NCBI GenBank assembly: GCA_002411515.1
Contig: DHTF01000090.1
Coordinates: 1 to 29,079, forward strand
Direction: 5' to 3'
DNA: 29,079 bases
DNA from: Proteiniphilum sp. UBA5267
Lineage (GTDB): Bacteria; Bacteroidota; Bacteroidia; Bacteroidales; Dysgonomonadaceae
Shown in pieces: positions 1-8,138 of this stretch. The notes under the pieces are model-generated. The model was not told the origin of the DNA, ran no database searches, and was given only the letters and a program-made list of their open reading frames with translations. Both the position numbers and the translations under genes were made by a program. The stretch's first letter is position 1, and each line of letters begins with the position of its first letter.

Positions 1-536
1 ACAAAAGGGCTCCAGCCGGTAATTTTCACATCCAGCGGAATATCCTTGTCTTCCAAATCTATCATTCCAAAAGGAAAACGAGCGAGAAATGAACCCTTCT
101 CAAACCTTGGCAACCCATAATTCCGGTTCCCTAAACCATTTGCACTTCCTTGTGGGCCAAACAGTTTCCATGTAGGAACGATTGATTCCAACACTTTCGC
201 TCCGTTTTTTATCCCTTTAATGCTGATGGCAGCGAAAGCATAGGGAGTATTGTATATTTCCGGGCGATGGTTCACCGATAAGTGAGAAATAGCTCCGGTT
301 CCTTCCAAGCAAAACATGCCGGCACCTATACCTCCAATCGGGAAAGCTACTTTGCTTAAATATTCATTCCTGTATACTCCGTTGTAGTCCCTCTCGGTTC
401 TTTCAAACTGAAAATGCAGCTTTTCGGGATTATTTGGCCCCAACAGAATTTCTGCCGAGGTGAAACCCGGGATATTTGTCGCGGCGATCGTGCCTAACCC
501 AATTTTCTTAAGGAATTCCCTGCGATTGTTATTCAT
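1..536 (-). CDS. GH116-type glycoside hydrolase (GBA2_N/DUF608), N-terminal part, truncated by window edge
   Basis: Only the first 178 codons are present; the gene runs off the left edge of the window. The ATG at 536 begins a twin-arginine-type leader (RREFLKK near residues 5-11, then a short hydrophobic stretch), so export by Tat is likely. From about residue 58 comes a glycine-rich block, FPIGGIGAGMFCLEGTGAIS, typical of the N-terminal beta-sandwich domain of GH116 enzymes (bile-acid beta-glucosidase GBA2 family). The catalytic (alpha/alpha)6 domain would lie outside the window. Known GH116 activities include beta-glucosidase, beta-xylosidase, glucosylceramidase and, in an actinobacterial arabinan system, exo-beta-D-arabinofuranosidase. 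It is the last visible gene of the locus, 43 bp after the 353-aa gene, so probably co-transcribed. The family call is fairly firm; the substrate is inferred from the neighbours only. Confidence 0.8.
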   Translation of the reverse strand, partial: MNNNRREFLKKIGLGTIAATNIPGFTSAEILLGPNNPEKLHFQFERTERDYNGVYRNEYLSKVAFPIGGIGAGMFCLEGTGAISHLSVNHRPEIYNTPYAFAAISIKGIKNGAKVLESIVPTWKLFGPQGSANGLGNRNYGLPRFEKGSFLARFPFGMIDLEDKDIPLDVKITGWSPF

Positions 537-579
537 TTTTACCATTAAAGTTTAAATTGATTTCAGTAACTACGTTATC

Positions 580-1641
580 TTAAGGGTGTCGAGTCTTTAT
601 CTGTCGGATAAACTGTTGTGGTGAGATCGGGGTGATCCCAAAAACAAACTGTTCACCTTTTTTAAACGGTGATTTCAATTCGAAGTTTTCGATTGAAATA
701 CCTCCCGGTATGGGAGTTTCACTTGCCCAATAAGTAAAACGCCCGTTGACCAATCCTGTCAGTTTCTCCTGAGGGTTCTTTTGTATCCAATATTGCGTTG
801 CTCTTTTTCCGTTAAATTTCCAATGTTCATTTGTTCCGGCAGCGTACGCCGCTTTACTGTAATCTTTTTCATTGGGTGCCGCAATAAAATAAGCATCACC
901 CTTCCAACTGCGTATCATCTCTTGTTGAGAAAAACATTCATGTGGTGTAAAATGTATACCCTTGTAGTCGGACCACAAATCGAGTGAGGATTTTTCTCCG
1001 TCTTTAAAGAAAAGCGTTCTCAAACGGGCTTTGTTACCCATTGTCGCAGTTGTTATGAAATAATCCAGATCCACAGAATCATCATACGTATTGGTGGTTA
1101 TCTCAAATTCGTAAGGGCGGGATTCAAAGAAACGAAGGCGGGTATACACTTTAGCCCCATTATCAAAAGGTTCGGAAAAGATAAATACTGTCAACGTCTC
1201 CTCCCCGTCAATTTTTTCAATGACTCCCCGCGCCGGATATGCCCCTTCTAGCGGTAAGACAGCCATAGAGTCATTAGAGCTCCAAAAACGTTTTCCTCTT
1301 TCTCCCTCATCAAGGCTACTCATTTCAAGCTCCGACAATCCACGATGTTCACTTCCCTTTGGGATTGGTTCATAAGCGATGAAGTTCATCACCTCTGCAA
1401 ATTCATATTCCAAATAGGGGGTGTAAATTCTGATCAATCCCCTTGGGCCGGGCAAAGGAGCCAAACCTACAATTATACCGTTGGCATGCCCCCATACCGG
1501 CATTGCCGGTTTCCCTTCCGCTGGCAGTATCCAGGATCCTACCGTGTCTGGAAGCGCTAGTTGTTTCCAGTTCGGTACATTTTGCTGTGCGTATGAAGAA
1601 GTTACTATCAGCAAAAACAAAGGGAGTAAGTGCTGTCTCAT
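580..1641 (-). CDS. Uncharacterised secreted protein of the polysaccharide utilisation locus
   Basis: This is a 353-aa protein with a clear signal peptide (hydrophobic LLPLFLLIVTSS, likely cut near SYAQ-Q). I do not recognise a named family. Distinct conserved-looking blocks are GPRGLIRIYTPYLEYEF (about residues 64-80), MNFIAYEPIP (85-94), RGLSELEMSSLDEGERGKRFW (100-120), and near the C-terminus YWASETPIPGGISIENFELK. The composition is rich in aromatic residues and beta-strand formers, which fits a beta-sandwich or propeller glycan-active fold; this is inference. It lies between the SusCD/lipoprotein genes and the GH116 gene in the same direction, but is separated from the former by a strong hairpin (1688-1728). 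It could be an enzyme, such as the missing endo-acting one, or an accessory carbohydrate-binding protein. The sequence does not decide between these. Confidence 0.7.
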   Translation of the reverse strand: MRQHLLPLFLLIVTSSYAQQNVPNWKQLALPDTVGSWILPAEGKPAMPVWGHANGIIVGLAPLPGPRGLIRIYTPYLEYEFAEVMNFIAYEPIPKGSEHRGLSELEMSSLDEGERGKRFWSSNDSMAVLPLEGAYPARGVIEKIDGEETLTVFIFSEPFDNGAKVYTRLRFFESRPYEFEITTNTYDDSVDLDYFITTATMGNKARLRTLFFKDGEKSSLDLWSDYKGIHFTPHECFSQQEMIRSWKGDAYFIAAPNEKDYSKAAYAAGTNEHWKFNGKRATQYWIQKNPQEKLTGLVNGRFTYWASETPIPGGISIENFELKSPFKKGEQFVFGITPISPQQFIRQIKTRHP

Positions 1642-1687
1642 ATTTTTGTATAATTATTCTTTATATCAAACTCAGGTTTAAATACAT

Positions 1688-1728
1688 CTATTCGGGAATG
1701 CAATTTTATAATTGCAATTCCCGAATAG
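1688..1728 (-). terminator. Strong stem-loop between the SusCD-lipoprotein genes and the 353-aa gene
   Basis: An inverted repeat with arms ctattcgggaat and attcccgaatag, extended inward by gcaat/attgc with one bulged base, gives about 17 pairs around a 6-base loop (tttata). It lies 33 bp after the stop of the surface lipoprotein gene and 46 bp before the 353-aa gene. There is no clear U-run on the minus-strand side, so it may be a partial terminator, an mRNA-stabilising 3' structure or a processing site. All of these would make SusCD transcripts more abundant than the enzyme genes downstream. Confidence 0.6.
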
Positions 1729-1761
1729 AAACAATATAAAATGAATCACTTTCACCTTTAA

Positions 1762-2682
1762 TTAGTCAAAAAGTGAATTCAAATCATAGTTTTCTGGAAC
1801 GATAATTAATGAATTAATACCATAGAATAAAGCCCATTGATAATTATCGGGACCCGGATTCAGGGTCAACTTTATATTCTGGTTATCATCAGGAACAATA
1901 TCTTCCAAAATGACTACATTAGACGTATTTCTACTTGTGAACAGAAGCCCGCTTTTTTCATTCTGTCCCGTGGCTGTGTATCGCGTCTGAGTTTGACCGC
2001 CATCGTCTATTGTAGCATAGCAGACAAATGTATATTTCGTACCCTTTTTCAATTTGGACAGAATAAATCCGGCTGAGGCGACATGAATACCATCGTTGAA
2101 AAACATATCGAAAGTAACATTATCCGGAAATCCCAATGTATTGGTATGAGTGTTTCTATCCAGCCAGTTAAATGACCCGTCGACTTCGATTCCGTATTTC
2201 GATACAAATCCGTTTATATCTACCAGCCCTTGTAATTTATCTGACGGTTTCAACATACAGTTAAACGGACTATCCGATCTTATCGTACCAAAATCTATAA
2301 ATATGGGAGCATTAAACTGAAAAGCTTGGTTGATTTTCAATGTGGAAGTATACTGCAGTTTTCCGTCCTCCGATTCTACTTTTAAATATGTATATCCAGG
2401 TTTCAATCCAGTAATGGTAACTGAGTTGTCCTCATTTTCGACTAGGCTTGCCAATTCCTGATCAGCTACACTCCATTTAAATTTTCCCGCCGCTGTTGTC
2501 TCGTTGTCAAATATTGGAGTAACAGTTATTTTATTATCCTCATCGGTTTCCATCATGATATCACGTTCCGGAATCCTTACGTAAGGCCTGTTTTCACCTT
2601 TCTCATAACCAATCTCTTCTGTGCACGAAATAAGTAAAAACACAAAGAAAAAGAAATAAATTATATTTTTAACTGGTTTCAT
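1762..2682 (-). CDS. Surface lipoprotein in SusE/SGBP position, probable glycan-binding protein
   Basis: This 306-aa protein has a lipoprotein signal with a strongly hydrophobic core (FFFFVFLLIS) and lipobox cysteine at residue 20. The following Thr-Glu-Glu resembles the acidic export signal that sends Bacteroidetes lipoproteins to the cell surface. Residues about 35-115 look like a bacterial Ig-like (BIG2-type) domain ending in TITGLKPGYTYLKVES. Residues about 122-300 form a second all-beta domain beginning FIDFG and ending YGINSLIIVPE, the pattern of jelly-roll modules found in secreted carbohydrate-active proteins. It follows susD by 43 bp, the usual place for a SusE/F-like surface glycan-binding protein. 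Binding to glycan is inferred from position and architecture; these proteins diverge quickly, so the ligand cannot be read from sequence. Confidence 0.75.
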   Translation of the reverse strand: MKPVKNIIYFFFFVFLLISCTEEIGYEKGENRPYVRIPERDIMMETDEDNKITVTPIFDNETTAAGKFKWSVADQELASLVENEDNSVTITGLKPGYTYLKVESEDGKLQYTSTLKINQAFQFNAPIFIDFGTIRSDSPFNCMLKPSDKLQGLVDINGFVSKYGIEVDGSFNWLDRNTHTNTLGFPDNVTFDMFFNDGIHVASAGFILSKLKKGTKYTFVCYATIDDGGQTQTRYTATGQNEKSGLLFTSRNTSNVVILEDIVPDDNQNIKLTLNPGPDNYQWALFYGINSLIIVPENYDLNSLFD

Positions 2683-2725
2683 ATAATTAAAGTTATTTAT
2701 TTATAATCCATTAATTATTATATTC

Positions 2726-4573
2726 CTATTCATCTTCAGTCCAACCGGGACCTTGTACCAAAGAACGTTGAGTTATATCAATCTCATTTTGAGGAATAGG
2801 GAACCAATAATGTTTCGTTTCAAATACACGATCCTCACACTTAACTCTTTCATAAAAAGCATTATCCTGTAAAGATGTTCCAGCCATAATATTCATGGAA
2901 TGAATCGGTTTGTTCTCCGTATTCTCTGCTGTTCCCCAACGACGGACATCCCAATACCGGTGGCCTTCAAAAGCCAATTCGATCCTGCGTTCGCGGTGGA
3001 TAGCTTCTCTCATTTGATCTTTACTTAAACCGGTTACCAAATCCGGAATTCCGGCTCTGGCCCGGATTTTATTTACGTACGGATATGCTTTAGCCGGACC
3101 TTCTGTCTCATTGATGGCTTCGGCATAGTTCAGATAAATCTCGGCCAACCTCATTAAAAGCCAGGCTTTTCGTGTATAACCTGCTCCCGTGGCAGGATTT
3201 GCATTGGGATTGATAATTTTGGCTATCAGGTATCCGGTTTTGCAATAGTCGGAACCTGCGCCGCGTCGTCCATCTTTTCCTGTATACCAAAAATCACAGG
3301 TCGTTCCCAGCCACCTTTGCCCTGCAAAATTGATCGACGCATAAAAACGGGGTTCCCGGTTTGCATACATTTTCCGGATGCCTGCCGGACTCCAGCCATT
3401 GTCACCCTCTACCGAAGTATAACCAGTTTCTTCATATCCCGATGCCGTATTGATGATTGGTGTTACACCGTTGCTCAGATAGCCAGTTATGGGAACTGAA
3501 CCGTTGGCCATGTGGTATGCATCCACCATTTCCTGCGTAGGATTCAGGATTGAGAATCCTTTTAAACTGAGAATAGTACCGCAATTGTCCAAGTGATTAT
3601 ACCATTCCACATTTCTCCAGCATATCCACTCGTCATTATAAAGTTCCTGGTGAATACCACGATAGTTATTTACATAATTAGGAAGATTTGCAGTATAAAG
3701 TTTATGACCGGCACTTTCCAAGGCGGTTATACATTCTAACGAAGCGGCAGCTGCCTTACTCCATTTGGTAGCATCGTAGCTGGTGGGGAACAAATGGGTA
3801 CCGTCGTTGTCCACGAAGTCTTTATAATACGCATGTCCGTTGTAAATAGGTGATGCCGCATAAAGCAGTATTCTCGATTTCAAAGCCATAGCAGCTCCGC
3901 CCGAACAGCGGCCAATATTTTCACCTGTAAACCGTACCGGCAAGAGTTCTATGGCGCGATCACAATCATCTACGATAAATTGAATACATTCGTCTAGCGT
4001 ATTTCGCTTCAGAGTAGTATAGTCTCCACTTGTCGGAAGTACATGATCGGTAATGGGAACTGGTCCATAAGTCCTGACCAATTGGTAGTATGCGAACGCT
4101 CGTAAAAAATAAGCTTCTCCTTTCCATTGATTTCGGATTGCATCTGTGAATTCTACCGCATTGGTCTCTTCGGGCAATGGAGTGTTGTCTATGTTTTCCA
4201 GAAAAATGTTCGCCTTACGGACTCCCATAAAACACTCATTCCATACAGGACTAATGCTATAAGAATTACTCGAGTTCATAGACCCGTTATTCAGATAATG
4301 TGAAGCAGCGCCGCCATAGGCAATCTCCATTTCGTCACATCCTGCAGTAAACGGATTTCTCGCCCATGTGTCGTTCAAACCGCACATATAATTCAGTTCC
4401 GCGGGCAAATGCATGTAGGTATTTGCCAACCAGCGTTTTGCGGTTGTGTAATTTTCAAACACTTCTTCCACTGTCATATCCCCTTCTGGCAATTTATCCA
4501 AATAATCATCGCATGATAACATCCAAACTGCTACAAAAAGGATTCCTGTATATTTTAAAATTTTAGATCTCAT
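2726..4573 (-). CDS. susD: SusD/RagB family nutrient-uptake outer membrane lipoprotein
   Basis: This 615-aa lipoprotein has its lipobox cysteine at residue 21 (MLSC), followed by Asp-Asp, a surface export signal. The N-terminal CDDYLDKLPEG stretch, the helical tetratricopeptide-like region (WKGEAYFLRAFAYYQLVRTYG near residues 150-170) and the C-terminal RRIELAFEGHRYWDVRRW block are hallmarks of the SusD family. SusD proteins sit as a lid on a SusC TonB-dependent transporter and capture oligosaccharide at the outer membrane. The gene starts 11 bp after susC, the normal translationally linked order. At 615 aa it is a little longer than many family members. The symbol is used in the family sense only and does not imply starch as ligand. 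Confidence 0.95.
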   Translation of the reverse strand: MRSKILKYTGILFVAVWMLSCDDYLDKLPEGDMTVEEVFENYTTAKRWLANTYMHLPAELNYMCGLNDTWARNPFTAGCDEMEIAYGGAASHYLNNGSMNSSNSYSISPVWNECFMGVRKANIFLENIDNTPLPEETNAVEFTDAIRNQWKGEAYFLRAFAYYQLVRTYGPVPITDHVLPTSGDYTTLKRNTLDECIQFIVDDCDRAIELLPVRFTGENIGRCSGGAAMALKSRILLYAASPIYNGHAYYKDFVDNDGTHLFPTSYDATKWSKAAAASLECITALESAGHKLYTANLPNYVNNYRGIHQELYNDEWICWRNVEWYNHLDNCGTILSLKGFSILNPTQEMVDAYHMANGSVPITGYLSNGVTPIINTASGYEETGYTSVEGDNGWSPAGIRKMYANREPRFYASINFAGQRWLGTTCDFWYTGKDGRRGAGSDYCKTGYLIAKIINPNANPATGAGYTRKAWLLMRLAEIYLNYAEAINETEGPAKAYPYVNKIRARAGIPDLVTGLSKDQMREAIHRERRIELAFEGHRYWDVRRWGTAENTENKPIHSMNIMAGTSLQDNAFYERVKCEDRVFETKHYWFPIPQNEIDITQRSLVQGPGWTEDE

Positions 4574-4584
4574 AATTAATAAAA

Positions 4585-7500
4585 TTAGAAGTTAATTTGT
4601 GTTCCGAAATTTATAGTACGCTGTAGCGGATATGCATCACTGATGTTTTGCTCTGGATCAATAATTTTAAGTTTGTCAAAAGTCAATAAATTGGACCCGT
4701 TCACAAAAATCCTGATTCCTGCAATTTGTAATTTTTCCATCCATACTTTTGGAAACGTATAACCAATTTCCGCATTTTGCAATTTTACATAACTTGCGTC
4801 TCGCATATAAATGGTCGAATTTCGGTTGTTGTGTACATTATTTGCGGCAATAACCGTCGGATATTTGGCTCTTGAATTGTCTGCTCCTGGTACCCAGCGT
4901 TTATCGTAATACTCCCTTAATACGTTATAGTTCGGATATTCCAGAGAGAACGGATACATTCCCGCTTCAGTGAGGAAAGTGCTGCGATTGGCGACTCCAG
5001 AAAATTGTACGGATGCATCAAAGTTTTTGTATGCAAGGCCTCCACCAAAACCAAACATGATTTCGGGTATCTGAGGATGTCCGATAAAAACCCTGTCTTT
5101 TTCATTGATTACCCCATCCTCATTCATATCCTTGTATTTTATATCTCCGGGTATTATTGTTGTCTGAAATTCAGATTTAGCCCAGTTGTCTATTTCATTC
5201 TGATCTTGAAACAAACCCAAGGCCACCAATGCAAATGCCTGTGTGAGCGATGTACCTCTTGTCTGTTGATACGACTCCGCCGGATTGGGTGTATCGTCTT
5301 CTATTATTTTATTGCGGGCAAAAGTGTAGTTTCCCCTTAAAGAATAGGTCAATCCGTAAGATGTAGTATTTTTTAATTCGATAGCAGCATCAAATCCTTT
5401 ATTATCCACAATACCGACATTACCGTAAGGAGTGCCATGAGGGACTAACCCGATCAGGGAAGGTAACTGTGCCCTTTTCAATAAAATATTTTCGCGACGT
5501 TCTTTAAACGCATCAAATTGAAAACTAAATTTGTTAAATAAACCAATATCAATCCCAGCGTTATATTTGGTTGAAGTTTCCCAAACTAAATCTACACCAA
5601 ATTTTTTCTCTTCAATTCCGCTCAACCAGGTTTGTCCGGTACCATACCAGTATCCTGTAGCAGCAGTATTCACTGCGGTAACGTACAAAAACCTGTCTCC
5701 ACTTACTAAGTCGCTACCTACCTTTCCTGCCGATCCTCTTATTTTCAGATTGTTTACAATATCCGGATTCCAGAATTCTTCACTTGAAACTACCCAACCC
5801 AAAGAAAGAGAAGGGAAAAATCCATACCTGTTACCTTTAGGAAATTGTTCCGATCCGTTATAACCAAAATTGAATTCTGTCAAATAACGATTGCCGTAAT
5901 TATACGAAAATCTTCCTACAAGTCCTTGGTGACGGTTGGGTAAATTATCTATCGAAGTACCTGCTGTCAGGTTTTTATACTCTTTTCTATTCACAAGTAA
6001 CATGGCGGCCACATCATGAAGACCAAACTTCCGTGCATAATTAAGGGCTCCTTCCCAATACATAGAGTAATTAGAGTCCTGAATGTCGAGACTATATCCC
6101 ATCGTTCCCTGCTCGCGCCAGATACGATAAATGTATTCTCCATCGGGATCACGCCCCGTAACCTGTTTCACTCCAAAAGCTTGTCGGCGGCCTACTTCAT
6201 TTTTGTAATAGTGGTCGAATGCAAATTTCCCGCTTACCGACAAACCCTTTGTTACAAGTTTTGATAAATCCCAACGAGCAGCCACATTTCCTTGATTATT
6301 CCCAATATACATTTGGGTATACCCGGTTTGCGTAGCCAAACCAAAGGGGTTGCCGATAAGGTACGCGGTTGTACCTCCACCAGCTATCGACCCGTCCGGA
6401 TTCCTTACTGGATAAATTAACGGCGATGTCTGCCGTATAGCAGACCAAATAGCGCCTGAACTGGTACCTTGGTAACTTCTGTCTTGAATGGTTGTGGCTA
6501 ATCCCAGTTCAATAGTTAAATCCTTCGTAACATTAACATCAATATTCGATCGTAGATTATAACGGCGAAATTTTCCTCCATTTGTACCCCAATCATGCGA
6601 CTTATCTTCTTTATACAAACCGTCTTTTCCGATATATCCGAGATTTATATAATAGCGTGCCACTTCATTACCTCCCGAAACATTCAGGTTATGTGTCGTT
6701 TGCCATGTGTCTTTTTTGAATACTTCGTCTATCCAGTTAACATTGGGATACAGATATGGATCTGATCCATCCTTAAATTTTTGAATATCCTCGACAGACC
6801 AGGGTAACGATGACAGTTGGGAATTGAATGCGGCTTCATTCATTAAAGTTGCAAATTCATACGCTTCGATATATTGAGGAAAGCGTTCACCCTGCTGTGT
6901 AGCATATTCACCGCGGTAAGTAACTTTTGGCTTTCCTTGTACACCTTTCTTTGTAGTGATAAGGATAACCCCGTTTGCACCTTGTACACCATACACTGCC
7001 GTAGCTGAAGCATCTTTCAGTATAGTGAAACTTTCAACTTCCTGAATGTTCACCACATTAATATCCCGTTCTACTCCGTCTACCAGAATAAGAGGAGCTG
7101 TAAAACCCGATCCGGTGTTGAGGGTCGCCATACCGCGTATGTAGAGAGCTGCCCCATCGAATCCTGGTTCACCGCTGGATTGGCGGGTAATAATTCCAGG
7201 AATTGTTCCGCTTAATGCATTTGATAAAGAAGCTGCCGGAACCGCCTGAAGTTGTTTCACCTCGGCATTAGAAACAGCACCCGTTACCGAAACCTTCTTT
7301 TGAGTTCCGTAGCCGATAACCACTACCTCATCGAGGGCTTCCGTATCTTCCGCCAAAAAAACGTCAATAATACCTTGTTTCCCTACTTGAACTTCTGACT
7401 CTTTGAACCCGACGTAAGTGAAACGAAGCACTGGATTTTGTGTCGTTAGTTGAATGGTATACGTACCGTTTATATCCGTTATCGTTCCATTAGTAGTACC

Positions 7501-7653
7501 GACTTCCATCACATTTACTCCGATGAGAAGCTCGTTTTTTGTATCCATAACACGCCCGGTAACTTTTTGTCCCGATTGTGCCATAGCCAACAATATGTTT
7601 CCTAAACATATTACAGTAATAAGGAACAATTTTTCAAAATGTCTGTTTTTCAT
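4585..7653 (-). CDS. susC: SusC/RagA family TonB-linked outer membrane transporter
   Basis: This 1022-aa protein has an N-terminal signal peptide (cleavage near AMAQ). A carboxypeptidase-regulatory-like domain covers about residues 29-103 (VTGRVMDTKNELLIGVNVME). A TonB-box-like ALDEVVVIGYGTQ lies at about 106-118, then the plug domain (about 118-235, with LSNALSGTIPGII and LILVDGVERDINVVN), then a long beta-barrel ending in phenylalanine as outer membrane barrels do. It imports oligosaccharides with its SusD partner, powered by TonB-ExbBD. It lacks the extra N-terminal sigma/anti-sigma signalling (STN) domain, so control probably lies elsewhere, for example with the LacI regulator upstream. 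Length and order are normal for the family. The ligand cannot be told from sequence alone. Confidence 0.96.
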   Translation of the reverse strand: MKNRHFEKLFLITVICLGNILLAMAQSGQKVTGRVMDTKNELLIGVNVMEVGTTNGTITDINGTYTIQLTTQNPVLRFTYVGFKESEVQVGKQGIIDVFLAEDTEALDEVVVIGYGTQKKVSVTGAVSNAEVKQLQAVPAASLSNALSGTIPGIITRQSSGEPGFDGAALYIRGMATLNTGSGFTAPLILVDGVERDINVVNIQEVESFTILKDASATAVYGVQGANGVILITTKKGVQGKPKVTYRGEYATQQGERFPQYIEAYEFATLMNEAAFNSQLSSLPWSVEDIQKFKDGSDPYLYPNVNWIDEVFKKDTWQTTHNLNVSGGNEVARYYINLGYIGKDGLYKEDKSHDWGTNGGKFRRYNLRSNIDVNVTKDLTIELGLATTIQDRSYQGTSSGAIWSAIRQTSPLIYPVRNPDGSIAGGGTTAYLIGNPFGLATQTGYTQMYIGNNQGNVAARWDLSKLVTKGLSVSGKFAFDHYYKNEVGRRQAFGVKQVTGRDPDGEYIYRIWREQGTMGYSLDIQDSNYSMYWEGALNYARKFGLHDVAAMLLVNRKEYKNLTAGTSIDNLPNRHQGLVGRFSYNYGNRYLTEFNFGYNGSEQFPKGNRYGFFPSLSLGWVVSSEEFWNPDIVNNLKIRGSAGKVGSDLVSGDRFLYVTAVNTAATGYWYGTGQTWLSGIEEKKFGVDLVWETSTKYNAGIDIGLFNKFSFQFDAFKERRENILLKRAQLPSLIGLVPHGTPYGNVGIVDNKGFDAAIELKNTTSYGLTYSLRGNYTFARNKIIEDDTPNPAESYQQTRGTSLTQAFALVALGLFQDQNEIDNWAKSEFQTTIIPGDIKYKDMNEDGVINEKDRVFIGHPQIPEIMFGFGGGLAYKNFDASVQFSGVANRSTFLTEAGMYPFSLEYPNYNVLREYYDKRWVPGADNSRAKYPTVIAANNVHNNRNSTIYMRDASYVKLQNAEIGYTFPKVWMEKLQIAGIRIFVNGSNLLTFDKLKIIDPEQNISDAYPLQRTINFGTQINF

Positions 7654-8138
7654 ATTCTTCGCAACTAGTTATTAATTGTTTAATTTGTCAAAAACAATAA
7701 AGATTTACATTAATTTCTCTTTAAGCGAGGTTCATCAATACAAGATCATATGGATTCTATATTGACATTGTAAAATAAATGGTTGTAGGGTAGCTATTTC
7801 CCGTTACAAACTGCTCGAATTGACACAGACAATCTTCGCGGCTCCATTCATTTGCACTTCTCGCATTTTGTACATTCTCGCATTTACTCCGATATTCGAA
7901 GGTTTATTCCACGAGGCTCAGGTTCTCCATGGTTATACAGTAGAATCCATTTTTGATATATTTATTATCTATCAAAACCCCTCCAACGATTCCATGTTCT
8001 CTCCCATAAAGACATCAATCACTCGTTAAAATCCAACCTTTACCTCGAGTAATTTAAACCCATGAAGGTTAATTGTAACGTTGCATCCTCTGTTGCTAAT
8101 GTAATGGAGTGATTGCTATTAAAATCTGTTGAATCTCA
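7654..8138. other. 485-bp gene-free spacer between GH172 and susC; possible decayed coding DNA
   Basis: I see no convincing gene here. The plus-strand ORF at 7820-8029 has no family signature. On the minus strand, directly after two tandem stops of the GH172 gene, the same frame stays open for 31 codons (8043-8135). Shorter open stretches in other frames follow, broken by many stops. The half near susC (7672-7691) holds the operator-like element. No terminator hairpin or clear TAnnTTTG promoter was found, although a spacer this long probably carries a susC promoter or leader. Confidence 0.5.
7672..7691 (-). promoter_or_regulatory. Candidate LacI-type operator and -33-like element upstream of susC
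   Basis: The imperfect palindrome ttaattgtttaa (7672-7683) is followed, one base on, by ttgtcaa (7685-7691), which reads TTGACAA on the minus strand. The same pair with the same spacing occurs before fucI (11210-11229); aligned over 24 bp the two sites match at 19 positions. It lies only 19-38 bases before the susC ATG, so a promoter at this spot would give an almost leaderless message. It may instead be a repressor or roadblock site. A role is inferred from the resemblance. Confidence 0.4.

Noticed and set aside
7820..8029. 69-aa plus-strand ORF in the GH172-susC spacer
   Set aside because: It is too short, without ribosome-binding or family signal, and opposite in direction to every gene of the locus.
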